A program made the translations under genes and the position numbers. DNA of 64,000 bases from positions 1 through 64,000 of the forward strand of contig DASUKM010000001.1 in NCBI GenBank assembly GCA_036278735.1, written 5' to 3'. The notes beneath the pieces are model-generated. The model was given only the letters and a program-made list of their open reading frames with translations. It was not told the DNA's origin and searched no databases. The DNA is from DASUKM01 sp036278735. GTDB taxonomy: Bacteria; Acidobacteriota; Vicinamibacteria; Vicinamibacterales; 2-12-FULL-66-21. Shown one piece after another: positions 1-8,088 of the stretch. Each line of letters begins with the position of its first letter. Within the stretch, counting starts at the first letter, position 1.

Positions 1-2
1 CC

Positions 3-112
3 GGGGTCAGATCTTGTTCTTTGCACTTTTGTCCTCTCAAGAGGACACTTCTCCGCCAGGCGGAGAGTGTCCTCTCTGGAGGACATTCATGCAAAGAACA
101 AGATCTGACCCC
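3..112. repeat. Hairpin-rich inverted-repeat element (REP/MITE-like)
   Basis: A perfect 23-bp inverted repeat (3-25 and 90-112, outer end GGGGTCAGATCTTG) encloses three smaller perfect hairpins: 31-46 (GTCCTCT/AGAGGAC), 50-66 (TCTCCGCC/GGCGGAGA, 1-nt loop) and 69-84 (GTCCTC/GAGGAC). It ends 2 bp from the stop codon of the ABC exporter. There is no coding capacity. The outer motif resembles, from memory, sequences next to REP-associated tyrosine transposases, so a non-autonomous mobile palindrome is likely. It could also act as a terminator or mRNA-stabilising hairpin for the leftward operon. Confidence 0.75.
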
Positions 113-114
113 GC

Positions 115-1881
115 TCATCGGGGACGTCCCGCGTCGGCGGCTTCGCGCCGCACGTCGAACACCTGGAGGGCGTACAGCTTCGCATACACGCCGCCCGGAC
201 GCGCAAGCAGCTCGTCGTGGCGGCCGATTTCCGCGACCCGGCCACGCTCCAGCGCGACGATCGCGTCGGCGCGGCGCACGGTCGAGAGCCGGTGCGCGAT
301 GACGAACGACGTGCGATTGCGCATCAGGTTGGCCAGGGCATCCTGGACGAGCAGCTCGGATTCCGCATCGAGCGAGGAGGTGGCTTCGTCGAGCACCAGG
401 ATGGGGGAATTCTTGAGCAGCGCCCGGGCGATCGCGAGCCGCTGCCGCTGCCCCCCCGACAATCGTTGGCCCCGCTCGCCGATGCGTGTCTCGTAGCCGA
501 GGGGCAGCGCCTCCACGAAGCCGTGTGCGTGGGCCGCGCGCGCCGCCTCTTCGATCGCCGCCCGGGTGGCGCCCCGCACGCCGTAGGCGATGTTGTTCGC
601 GATCGTGTCGTCGAAGAGCACCGTATCCTGCGTCACGATCCCGATCTGCGCCCGCAGCGAGGCGAGCGTCAGGTCGCGCACGTCGACGCCGTCGATCCGG
701 ATCGCCCCGCCCGTCACATCGTAAAAGCGCGGCAGCAGATTCACCAGGGTCGTCTTGCCGGCGCCGCTCAGTCCGACAATCGCGACCACCTGCCCGGCCG
801 CGGCCGAAAACGACACCTCGCGGAGAATCGTCTTACCGGCGCCGTCTTCGTACGCGAAGCTGACGCGATCGAACTCGATCCCGCGCACGACGCCGTCGAG
901 CGGGCGCGCGTCCGGCCGCTCGTGCACCTCCGAATGCGTGTCGAGGATCTCGAAAATCCGCTGCGCCGCCGCCATCGCCTGCTGCAGGTTCGCGTTGACG
1001 CGGCTGAGACGCTTGATGGGCGTGTACAGGAAGAACGCGGCCAGAACGAACCCGAGAAACGCGCCCTGCGTCATCTGCGTCTGAGCGATTTGACGGCTGC
1101 CGTACCACAGCAGGCCGACAATGGCGATCCCGCCGAGGAACTCCATCAGAGGCGGTAGGATCGACACCGTGCTCGTCACCTTGAGGTTCGTTCTGTACAG
1201 CTGTTCGGCGGCGTCGTGGAACCGCGCCGCTTCGTGCGCCTCGGTGCCGAACGCCTTGACGATCCGGTGGCCCGTGAAGGCCTCGGCCGTCAGGTGCGAC
1301 AGATGCTCCAGGTGTTCCTGGCTGCGCCTCGTCGAGCGGCGGACGCGCTGCCCGAGCCGCACGAGCGGATACACCACCAGGGGCGCGCTCGTGATGCAGA
1401 CCAGCGCCAGCCGCCAGTCGTAGAAGAACATCATGCCGACGTAGCCGATGACCGAGAGCCCCTCGCGCAGGAAGTCCGCCAGCGTCTCCGAAACCGCCTG
1501 CTGGACCCGGTTGACGTCGTTGGTGATCCGCGACATCAACTGCCCGGTCGTGCGGCGGCTGAAAAAGGCCGCCGACTGGTCGAGGATGTGACGGAACAGT
1601 TGATCGCGGATGTCCCGCACCACCTGCTGGCCGATGTCGGTCATCAGGTACGTCGAGAAATAGGAGCCGAGCCCTTTGGCCAGGTAGGCGACCAGGATGG
1701 CCGTCGCCCAGAAGGAAAAAGAACGCCCGCCGCCCGTCGGGAGCATCCCGTCGACGATCGGCTTGACGAGATACAGGACGTACGTCGAGGCGGCGGCGTA
1801 GAGACCCGTCGCGGCGAGCGCCGCGGCGAACCGCCCGCGGTACGGGCGCGAATACGCGAACAGGCGCGGGAGCGGATTCAC
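115..1881 (-). CDS. msbA: MsbA-like ABC exporter (fused permease and ATPase)
   Basis: 588-residue half-transporter that would dimerise in the inner membrane and flip a lipid or lipid-linked glycan using ATP. The N-terminal six-helix ABC exporter domain fills about residues 1-320. The nucleotide-binding domain shows Walker A GLSGAGKTT (about 370), signature LSGGQRQR (about 475), Walker B ILVLDEATSSLD (about 495) and the H-loop IAHRLST (about 527). Length matches MsbA (about 580). The start is GTG 1881, which overlaps the stop of the upstream glycosyltransferase by 4 bp (GTGA), so translation is probably coupled; an open frame continues upstream but covers that gene. As last gene of ugd-galE-GT2 it may move a polysaccharide intermediate rather than lipid A; the sequence cannot separate these. 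Confidence 0.88.
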   Translation of the reverse strand: MNPLPRLFAYSRPYRGRFAAALAATGLYAAASTYVLYLVKPIVDGMLPTGGGRSFSFWATAILVAYLAKGLGSYFSTYLMTDIGQQVVRDIRDQLFRHILDQSAAFFSRRTTGQLMSRITNDVNRVQQAVSETLADFLREGLSVIGYVGMMFFYDWRLALVCITSAPLVVYPLVRLGQRVRRSTRRSQEHLEHLSHLTAEAFTGHRIVKAFGTEAHEAARFHDAAEQLYRTNLKVTSTVSILPPLMEFLGGIAIVGLLWYGSRQIAQTQMTQGAFLGFVLAAFFLYTPIKRLSRVNANLQQAMAAAQRIFEILDTHSEVHERPDARPLDGVVRGIEFDRVSFAYEDGAGKTILREVSFSAAAGQVVAIVGLSGAGKTTLVNLLPRFYDVTGGAIRIDGVDVRDLTLASLRAQIGIVTQDTVLFDDTIANNIAYGVRGATRAAIEEAARAAHAHGFVEALPLGYETRIGERGQRLSGGQRQRLAIARALLKNSPILVLDEATSSLDAESELLVQDALANLMRNRTSFVIAHRLSTVRRADAIVALERGRVAEIGRHDELLARPGGVYAKLYALQVFDVRREAADAGRPR

Positions 1882-2588
1882 TCGATGAACCGGTACTTGA
1901 GCAGGATCCAGACCGCGACGACGCCGTCGCGCCACCCGATCTTCTTCCCTTCGTCGTAGCCGCGGCCGTCGTACGTAATCGGCACCTCGTAGACGCGATA
2001 ACGCCGCTTGAAAATCTTCGCGGTCAGCTCGGGTTCGATTCCGAACCCGCTCGATTCGAGCGTGAACGACCGCAGCACTTCGGTCCGCATCACCTTGTAG
2101 CACGTCTCCATGTCCGTGAGCATCGTGTTGTACAGCACGTTGGTCATCAGGGTCAGGAGACGGTTGCCGGCGTAGTGGGTGAACAGGAAGACGCGGTGGC
2201 GGCCCAGGAAGCGGGACCCGTACACGACGTCGGCGCGCCCGTCGCGGATCAGCTCGATGAGCTGCGGATATTCCTCGGGAGAATATTCGAGGTCCGCGTC
2301 CTGGATGATCACCAGATCGCCGGTCACCTCCTCGAATCCGCGCCGCAGCGCCGCCCCTTTGCCGCGGTTGGCCGGCTGCAGCACGAGCCGCACGGGACAT
2401 TCCTTGGCGAGCGCTTCCAGAATCTCCCTCGTACCGTCCGTCGATCCATCGTCGACGACGATCAGCTCGATCCGGAGCGGCACGCGGAGCACGCGGCGGA
2501 CGATCTCTTCGACGGTCGCCCGTTCGTTGTACACGGGCATCACGACCGAGAGGAGCGGGTCCGCGATCGCGCCGCGGAGTTGCGCCAT
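1878..2588 (-). CDS. Family 2 glycosyltransferase (polyprenyl-phosphate type)
   Basis: 236-residue GT-A fold glycosyltransferase, probably cytoplasmic or membrane-associated. The N-terminus has the GT2 pattern LLSVVMPVYNERATVEEIV, nucleotide-binding VVDDGSTDGT (about 42-51) and the metal-binding region IIQDADLEYSPEEY. The C-terminus (GRGYDEGKKIGWRDG) is as in dolichyl/undecaprenyl-phosphate mannosyl- or glucosyltransferases, so it may load a sugar onto a polyprenyl carrier. No transmembrane segments follow the catalytic domain, unlike ArnC/GtrB enzymes. ATG 2588 overlaps the galE stop by one base, and its own stop overlaps the exporter start. Donor sugar cannot be read from sequence. Confidence 0.85.
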   Translation of the reverse strand: MAQLRGAIADPLLSVVMPVYNERATVEEIVRRVLRVPLRIELIVVDDGSTDGTREILEALAKECPVRLVLQPANRGKGAALRRGFEEVTGDLVIIQDADLEYSPEEYPQLIELIRDGRADVVYGSRFLGRHRVFLFTHYAGNRLLTLMTNVLYNTMLTDMETCYKVMRTEVLRSFTLESSGFGIEPELTAKIFKRRYRVYEVPITYDGRGYDEGKKIGWRDGVVAVWILLKYRFIE

Positions 2589-3610
2589 CAGCCTTGCGGC
2601 GGCCGGCCGTAGCCAGCCGGATGCGCCTCGCGCCAGCGGGCCGCCGTCTCGACGATCGCGTCGATCCGTTCGTGCGCCGGGCGCCAGCCGAGCTCGCGGC
2701 GAATCGTCTCGCTCGACGCGAACAGCACGCCGGGATCCCCGGGCCGGCGTCCTGCCATGGCGACCGGCACCGTCCGTCCTGTCACGCGGGCCACGGCCTC
2801 GACGATGTCGCGGACGGAAATGGGGCAGCCATTGCCGAGATTGTAGGTCGTCGAGGGACGCCCGGCGCGCAGCGCCTCGAGCGCCAGCACGTGCGCCGAC
2901 GCCAGGTCGGAAACGTGAATGTAATCGCGCAGGCAGGTGCCGTCCGGCGTGTCGTAGTCGTCGCCGTAGATGGCAAACGTATCGCGGCCGAGGGCGGCAT
3001 CGATGGCGCGCGGGATCACGTGGATTTCCGGCGCGTGGTCCTCCCCCAACGCTCCGCCCGGGTCAGCCCCGGCCGCGTTGAAATAGCGCAGCGCCACCCA
3101 GCGGAGCCCGTAGGCGCGCTCGAAGTGCGGCAGCGCCCGTTCGATCGCCAGCTTGGTCTCGCCGTAGGCGTTGATCGGCCGCGTCGGATGGTCTTCCCGG
3201 ATCGGCGTCTCGAGCGGATCGCCGAACACCGCGGCCGTGGAGGAAAAAATGAAGCGGCCCACGCCAGCGGCCTGCATGGCGGCCAGCACCGACAGCGCCC
3301 CCCGGACGTTGTTGTCGTAGTACCCCGCGGGATCGCGCACCGAGTCGCCGACCGAGAGCAGGGCCGCGAAATGCATTACGGCATCCGCGCCGCTGTCGCG
3401 GAGCGCCTGCGTCAGCCGCGCCGTGTCGCGGATGTCCCCTTCGACGAGCGTGACGCGCCCGGACGCGAGCGCGGCGTTCGCCTCGACCGCACCGCGGTGG
3501 CCGGCCTGCAGACTGTCGTAGACCACCACGTTCTGGCCGCCGCGAACCAGCGCCCGGACCGCGTGGCTCCCGATGTAGCCAGCCCCGCCCGTGACCAGAA
3601 CGGTGCTCAT
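2588..3610 (-). CDS. galE: UDP-glucose 4-epimerase
   Basis: 340-residue extended short-chain dehydrogenase that interconverts UDP-glucose and UDP-galactose in the cytoplasm. The NAD-binding GGAGYIGS is at residues 8-15; the SSTAAVFG strand and YGETK (about 148-152) supply the catalytic Ser/Thr-Tyr-Lys set. Length equals characterised GalE (about 338). ATG 3610 is preferred because MSTVLVTGGAGYIGS is the family N-terminus and it overlaps the ugd stop by 4 bp. The context (ugd upstream, glycosyltransferase and exporter downstream) makes it a sugar-nucleotide supplier for the polysaccharide locus. Confidence 0.95.
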   Translation of the reverse strand: MSTVLVTGGAGYIGSHAVRALVRGGQNVVVYDSLQAGHRGAVEANAALASGRVTLVEGDIRDTARLTQALRDSGADAVMHFAALLSVGDSVRDPAGYYDNNVRGALSVLAAMQAAGVGRFIFSSTAAVFGDPLETPIREDHPTRPINAYGETKLAIERALPHFERAYGLRWVALRYFNAAGADPGGALGEDHAPEIHVIPRAIDAALGRDTFAIYGDDYDTPDGTCLRDYIHVSDLASAHVLALEALRAGRPSTTYNLGNGCPISVRDIVEAVARVTGRTVPVAMAGRRPGDPGVLFASSETIRRELGWRPAHERIDAIVETAARWREAHPAGYGRPPQG

Positions 3611-4905
3611 GGACGGCCGATCGAGTAGTACGTGAAGCCGAGGCCGCGGATCTGTTCCGGATTGTAGAGGTTCCGGCCGTCGAAGATGACCGGCGTCCGG
3701 AGCATCTTCCGCATCCGCGCGAAGTCCGGCTCCCGGAACTCGTTCCACTCGGTGACGATCGCCAGCGCGTCCGCCCCGGCGAGCGCGTCGTAGCTCTTGT
3801 CGGCGTACTGGACGCGGTTTCCAAAGATTCCGCGCGCCACCTTCATCGCTTCGGGATCGTACGCGTGCACCGCGGCCCCTGCCTGCAGCAGCCTGTTCAC
3901 GAGCGGCACGGCCGGCGCCTCGCGCATGTCGTCGGTCCGCGGCTTGAACGCCAGGCCCCAGAGCGCGATGCGCTTTCCGGCGAGCGACCCGAAGTGACGT
4001 TCCAGCTTGCAGAACAGACGAAGCTTCTGGCGCTCGTTGACCCCTTCGACAGCGCGCAGGATGTCGAACTCGTAATCCTTCGCCGCGGCGAACCGCAGCA
4101 TCGCCTTCACGTCTTTCGGAAAGCAGCTTCCGCCGTAGCCGACGCCGGCAAACAGGAACGACGCGCCGATGCGCCTGTCGGCCGCGACCGCCCGCCGGAC
4201 CTGATCGATATCGGCCCCGACCGCCTCGCAGACGTTCGCCACCTCGTTCATGAACGAGATGCGGGTGGCGAGCATCGCATTCGCCGCGTACTTGCACAGC
4301 TCCGCGCTGGCGCAGTCCATCAGCATGATGGGGGCGCCGGTGCGCGTGAAGGGGGCATACAGCTCCTTCATGATCTCCGCCGCCCGCGTGTCCTCCGCCC
4401 CGATGACGACGCGGTCGGGCTTCATGAAGTCGTCAATCGCCGCCCCCTGCTTCAGGAACTCCGGGTTGCTGACGACGCTGAAGGGGTGGTTGGTTTCCTT
4501 GCGAATCGCATCGCGCACGCGCTCGGCCGTCCCGACCGGCACCGTGCTCTTGTCGACGATGACCTTGTAGCCGTTCATCGCGCGCCCGATATCGTGCGCG
4601 ACGCCGAGCACGTGCTTGAGATCCGCCGAGCCGTCCTCTCCGGTCGGCGTGCCGACCGCGATGAAGATGATCTGCGAGGTACGGATGCCGCGCGCCAGGG
4701 CGGTCGTGAACGTCAGCCGCTTCTCCGCGCGGTTGCGCCGGACGATCTCCTCGAGCCCCGGCTCGTAAATCGGGATGCGCCCCTTCTGCAGCATCCGGAT
4801 CTTGGCGGGATCCTTGTCGACGCAGATCACGTCGTTGCCGTTTTCCGCCAGGCAGGCGCCCGCCACGAGCCCCACATACCCCGTTCCGACGATGGCGATC
4901 TTCAT
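3607..4905 (-). CDS. ugd: UDP-glucose 6-dehydrogenase
   Basis: 432-residue NAD-dependent oxidase of UDP-glucose to UDP-glucuronate. The N-terminal Rossmann motif is GTGYVGL at residues 7-13; the catalytic cysteine is in GYGGSCFPKDV at about residue 260, and the C-terminal UDP-binding domain contains LWGLAFKPRTDDMREAP. Length is typical (about 430). It is first gene of the leftward operon, with a consensus-like promoter (-35 TTGACA) 28 bp or so upstream and GGAG before the ATG. Its product is also the substrate of the UDP-xylose synthase encoded at 11985-12962, linking the two arms of the locus. Confidence 0.95.
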   Translation of the reverse strand: MKIAIVGTGYVGLVAGACLAENGNDVICVDKDPAKIRMLQKGRIPIYEPGLEEIVRRNRAEKRLTFTTALARGIRTSQIIFIAVGTPTGEDGSADLKHVLGVAHDIGRAMNGYKVIVDKSTVPVGTAERVRDAIRKETNHPFSVVSNPEFLKQGAAIDDFMKPDRVVIGAEDTRAAEIMKELYAPFTRTGAPIMLMDCASAELCKYAANAMLATRISFMNEVANVCEAVGADIDQVRRAVAADRRIGASFLFAGVGYGGSCFPKDVKAMLRFAAAKDYEFDILRAVEGVNERQKLRLFCKLERHFGSLAGKRIALWGLAFKPRTDDMREAPAVPLVNRLLQAGAAVHAYDPEAMKVARGIFGNRVQYADKSYDALAGADALAIVTEWNEFREPDFARMRKMLRTPVIFDGRNLYNPEQIRGLGFTYYSIGRP

Positions 4906-4939
4906 CCGCGATGCTCCAGGACCAAGACACGAGAGTCCG

Positions 4940-4969
4940 AATTTAACACGGCTGGAAAAATGCTGTCAA
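4940..4969 (-). promoter_or_regulatory. Sigma70-like promoter of the ugd operon
   Basis: On the minus strand TTGACA (4969-4964) is followed after 17-18 bp by TTAAAT/TAAATT (4946-4940). The predicted start lies about 28 bp before the ugd ATG. A perfect 12-bp palindrome TCAATTAATTGA (4966-4977) overlaps the -35 box and could be an operator. Confidence 0.65.
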
Positions 4970-4988
4970 TTAATTGAGGTCAAAGGAG

Positions 4989-5016
4989 TTGTCACCACAA
5001 CAGGTTGTGCTACGAT
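4989..5016 (+). promoter_or_regulatory. Divergent promoter of the glycosyltransferase operon
   Basis: TTGTCA (4989-4994), 16-bp spacer, TACGAT (5011-5016). The spacer is almost filled by an inverted repeat CACAAC-AG-GTTGTG (4996-5009), a plausible repressor site. Because the -10 overlaps the ATG at 5015, that ATG cannot be the start if this promoter is used; GTG 5027 then begins about 10 bp after the -10. Confidence 0.5.
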
Positions 5017-5026
5017 GACCCGCACC

Positions 5027-6136
5027 GTGCGGATCCTCATGGATTATCGTCCGGCGCTGCGGCAGCGGACCGGCGTCGGGGAATACGTCCACGAGCTGGC
5101 CGCCGCGCTCGCCCGGCAGCTCCCGGCGGGCGACGAACTGCTGCTGTTTTCGAGTTCGTGGCGGGACCGGCTCGAGGCGGGTCGGGTGCCCGGCACGCGC
5201 ACCGTCGACCGCCGGATCCCGGTCCGGGTGCTCAACACGGCCTGGCACCGGTTCGGCTGGCCGCGCATCGAACACGTGGCCGGTGCTGTCGACATCGCGC
5301 ATTCGATGCACCCGCTCCTGATCCCGGCCGCCCATGCCGTCCAGATCGCGACCGTGTACGACCTCGATTTCCTCGATCATCCGGAGCGCACGCGCGCCGA
5401 GATTCGCCGCGATTACCCGCGCCTTGCGCCGGAACACGCGCGCCGGGCCGACGCCATCGTCACCATCTCCGCGTTCACCGCCGGACAGATCACCGCCCGC
5501 CTCGGCGTGCCTGCCGACCGTGTGACCGTGGCGTCGCCGGGCGCCCCGGCCTGGAAGGCCCGCGCGCGACAGGAGCCGCAGGGCCCTATCCTGTTCGTCG
5601 GGACGCTGGAGCCGCGGAAAAACGTGGGGACGCTCCTGTCGGCGTACGCGCGGCTCCGCGGCATGCTCCCTTCCGCGCCGCCGCTGGTGCTGGCCGGCGC
5701 GTCGACGCCGTCTGCCGCCGCGTGGCTCAGCACCGCCGCGGCGCCGCCGCTCGCGGGCCACGTCCGCCACCTGGGCTATGTGCCGGCCGCCGATCGCTAC
5801 GCGCTGTACGCGAGCGCGTCCATGCTCGTGCTCCCGTCGTATCACGAGGGCTTCGGCCTGCCGGCGCTCGAAGCGATGACGGTCGGGGTTCCGGTCGTCG
5901 CGAGCGATCGGGGGGCGCTGCCGGAGGTGACGGGAGGGGCGGCGGTGCTCGTGGACGCCGACGATGCGGACGCGCTCGCGCACGCCATGCGTCGATACCT
6001 GTCGGATCCTGATGCTGTCGCGGGCGCCGTGGGCCGCGGCTTCGAACGCGCGCGCGCCTATTCGTGGGACGCGGCGGCCCGGGTGCTTCGCGATCTGTAC
6101 CAGGACGCCCTGTCGCGCAGGCGGGTAACCGACTGA
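5027..6136 (+). CDS. GT4 family glycosyltransferase
   Basis: 369-residue GT-B glycosyltransferase, cytoplasmic, transferring a sugar from a nucleotide donor during glycan assembly. The N-terminal segment MRILMDYRPA...TGVGEYVHELA is an acceptor-domain start common in this family. The donor domain has ILFVGTLEPRKNVGTLL and the GT4 motif HEGFGLPALEAMTVGVPVV at about 273-290, with the conserved Glu pair. GTG 5027 was chosen because it gives this N-terminus and follows the promoter; ATG 5015 is the alternative. It is the first of four GT4 and one GT2 genes on this strand, several translationally coupled. Donor and acceptor are unknown. Confidence 0.85.
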   Translation: MRILMDYRPALRQRTGVGEYVHELAAALARQLPAGDELLLFSSSWRDRLEAGRVPGTRTVDRRIPVRVLNTAWHRFGWPRIEHVAGAVDIAHSMHPLLIPAAHAVQIATVYDLDFLDHPERTRAEIRRDYPRLAPEHARRADAIVTISAFTAGQITARLGVPADRVTVASPGAPAWKARARQEPQGPILFVGTLEPRKNVGTLLSAYARLRGMLPSAPPLVLAGASTPSAAAWLSTAAAPPLAGHVRHLGYVPAADRYALYASASMLVLPSYHEGFGLPALEAMTVGVPVVASDRGALPEVTGGAAVLVDADDADALAHAMRRYLSDPDAVAGAVGRGFERARAYSWDAAARVLRDLYQDALSRRRVTD

Positions 6137-7233
6137 TGCCGCTGCGCATCGGCGTCGATGCCCGCGAGCTGCTCGGCGACACCACCGGGGTCGGGCGGTA
6201 TCTGGCCGAGCTCCTCCGCCGCTGGCTGGCGCGCTCCGACGCGTCGAGCCGGCAGTTCCTCCTCTTTTCTCCGGAGCCCCTGCCCTTCGTGCAGGCGCTT
6301 TCACCCGACCCGCGTCTCGTCGAGGCGTGCGTCATCGGACGGGGACGCGGCACGCTCTGGGAACAAACGTTTCTGCGCCGCGCCCTTGCGACGCGGCGGC
6401 CCGACGTGTTCTTCGCGCCGGCGTACACGGCTCCCTTCAAGACCTCTATCCCGATGGTCGTGACGATTCACGACGTCTCGTTCTCCGCGCACCCGGAGTG
6501 GTTCACGCGGCGTGAGGGCGCGCGGCGGCGCCTGCTGACGCGGCGCACCGCACGGCAGGCGAAGCTCGTGCTGACCGTTTCCGAGTTTTCGCGGCAGGAG
6601 ATCCGGCATCGACTCGGGATCGACGAGGCCCGGATCCTGACGATCAGGTCGGGCGTCACCCGCCGGCCGACCGGCGCCTATCCCCGCGAGCCGCTCGTCC
6701 TGTTCGCCGGATCGCTGTTCACGCGGCGGCGTCTCCCCATGCTGATCGCGGCGTTCGCGCGGGCCGCCGCGGCGCGGCCGGACGCCCGCCTTGTGATCGC
6801 AGGGGCCAACCGGACGTATCCGCGCGTCGATCTCCGTCGTCTGGCGGAAGACACCGGCATCGGGTCCCGGATCGACCTCCGCGACTACGTGGACGAGGCG
6901 GAGCTCGAGCAGCTCTATGGACGCGCGGCCGCATTCGCGTTTCCCTCCGAGTACGAAGGGTTCGGGTTCACGCCTCTCGAAGCGCTCTCGGCGGGGACGC
7001 CGGTCGTGGTGCTCGACACGCCGGTGGCGCGCGAAATCTATGGCGACGCCGCCTGCTATGTCGATCCCGCCGACGACGGGCAGGGGCTCGCGGCGGCATT
7101 GAAACGCCTGCTCGACGCGCGCGGCGCGGCAGCGGCGTCTCTCCCCGGCGCGGCCGAGGTGCTGTCCCGCTATTCCTGGGACACCGCCGCCGATCGGACG
7201 CTCGCGGCGCTCGAACAGGCGGCATCGCGATGA
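6136..7233 (+). CDS. GT4 family glycosyltransferase
   Basis: 365-residue GT-B enzyme similar in layout to its upstream neighbour. It begins MPLRIGVDARELLGDTTGVG (acceptor domain with a TGVGRY loop), has LVLFAGSLFTRRRLPMLIAAF at the domain hinge and EYEGFGFTPLEALSAGTPVVV near the C-terminus. The family lysine of the usual R-K-N motif is replaced in SLFTRRRL, so donor binding may differ in detail. ATG 6136 overlaps the previous stop by one base (TGATG). A polysaccharide-chain glycosyltransferase is the safest call. Confidence 0.85.
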   Translation: MPLRIGVDARELLGDTTGVGRYLAELLRRWLARSDASSRQFLLFSPEPLPFVQALSPDPRLVEACVIGRGRGTLWEQTFLRRALATRRPDVFFAPAYTAPFKTSIPMVVTIHDVSFSAHPEWFTRREGARRRLLTRRTARQAKLVLTVSEFSRQEIRHRLGIDEARILTIRSGVTRRPTGAYPREPLVLFAGSLFTRRRLPMLIAAFARAAAARPDARLVIAGANRTYPRVDLRRLAEDTGIGSRIDLRDYVDEAELEQLYGRAAAFAFPSEYEGFGFTPLEALSAGTPVVVLDTPVAREIYGDAACYVDPADDGQGLAAALKRLLDARGAAAASLPGAAEVLSRYSWDTAADRTLAALEQAASR

Positions 7234-8075
7234 TCGAGCTCTCCATCGTCATCGTGAGCTTCAACGTGCGCGAGGATCTGCTGCGCTGCCTGGCGTCGCT
7301 CAGCGAGTGTCCGCCCCAGGTGCCGCACGACATCACCGTCGTCGACAACGCGTCGAGCGACGGCAGTCTCGAGGCGGTTCGTGACCGCTTTCCCGGCGTG
7401 CGGCGGATCGCGCTCGACCGGAACGTCGGATTCGCGGCCGCCAACAACGCCGGGATCCGGGCGACGGGCGGACGCCTGATTCTCCTGCTCAATAGCGACA
7501 CGATCGTCCCCCGCGGGGCGATCGACAGGCTCGTCGAACGCCTGGCGGCGCGACCTGGAACCTCTGTGGCGGGTCCGCGTCTCGTCGACGCCCAGGGACG
7601 CGCCGAGTTGTCGTTCGGGGCCATGATCGGGCCCTTCACGGAAGCGCGGCGGAAGCTCGTCATGTGGTTGTACGGGCGGCGATGGCGCCCCGCGGTCTGG
7701 TGGGTCGAACGGGCCACGCGGCGCGAACGGCTGGCCGACTGGGTCAGCGGCGCCTGCCTGCTGGTACCGCGCGCCGGCGCCGAAGCGGTCGGGCTGCTCG
7801 ACGAGCGCTTCTTTCTCTACACCGAGGACGTCGACTTTTGCGCCGCGCTGCGCGCCCGCGGAGGCCGCGTCCTGTTCACGCCGGCCGCCGAAGTGACCCA
7901 TCTGCGGGGCCGTTCGCGCGCCGCCGCCCCCGCCGCCTCGACTGCGGCGTACCGCCGGAGTCAGCTCGCCTTTTACGAAAAACACCATCCGGCCTGGGCG
8001 CCACTGCTGAAATGGTACTTAGGCTTTAGGCTTTGGGCTTTGGGCTTTGGGGGCTTGAGGAAGCCTAAAGCCTAG
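7230..8075 (+). CDS. GT2 family glycosyltransferase with repeat-derived C-terminus
   Basis: 281-residue GT-A enzyme of the rhamnosyltransferase-like WcaA/WbbL group. It starts LSIVIVSFNVREDLLRC, has VVDNASSDGS (about 35-44), LLLLNSDT for metal binding, GACLLVPR and DERFFLYTEDVDFCAALRARG, the acceptor-site signature. ATG 7230 overlaps the previous stop by 4 bp. The last residues (LGFRLWALGFGGLRKPKA) are encoded by the short tandem repeat at 8020-8074, so the original stop has probably been displaced by the repeat. Catalytic residues are intact. Confidence 0.85.
   Translation: MIELSIVIVSFNVREDLLRCLASLSECPPQVPHDITVVDNASSDGSLEAVRDRFPGVRRIALDRNVGFAAANNAGIRATGGRLILLLNSDTIVPRGAIDRLVERLAARPGTSVAGPRLVDAQGRAELSFGAMIGPFTEARRKLVMWLYGRRWRPAVWWVERATRRERLADWVSGACLLVPRAGAEAVGLLDERFFLYTEDVDFCAALRARGGRVLFTPAAEVTHLRGRSRAAAPAASTAAYRRSQLAFYEKHHPAWAPLLKWYLGFRLWALGFGGLRKPKA
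8020..8074. repeat. Heptamer repeat array, GGCTTTA/GGCTTTG family, folded as hairpin
   Basis: Four tandem 7-bp units of GGCTTTR type are followed by the same unit inverted (AAGCCTAAAGCCTA). The outer 14 bp (8020-8033 and 8061-8074) are a perfect inverted repeat. It lies across the end of one glycosyltransferase gene and just before the next. Confidence 0.8.
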
Positions 8076-8081
8076 TAAGAT
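8076..8081 (+). promoter_or_regulatory. -10-like hexamer before GT4 gene
   Basis: TAAGAT lies 7 bp before the GTG at 8089. No Shine-Dalgarno fits in between, so a leaderless transcript from here is possible. The -35 side is poor (TTGAGG at 8055-8060, 15-bp spacing). The identical TAAGATTCGG occurs before the methyltransferase at 48167. Confidence 0.4.
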
Positions 8082-8088
8082 TCGGGGC

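Noticed and set aside
4041..4060. A second copy of the CCTTCGAC..GCGCAGG palindrome
   Set aside because: It lies in ugd and encodes the conserved AVEGVN segment, so the resemblance is due to coding sequence, and the second arm is missing.
5015..5017. ATG start for the first GT4 gene
   Set aside because: It overlaps the predicted -10 box, and the family N-terminus begins at GTG 5027. Kept only as an alternative.
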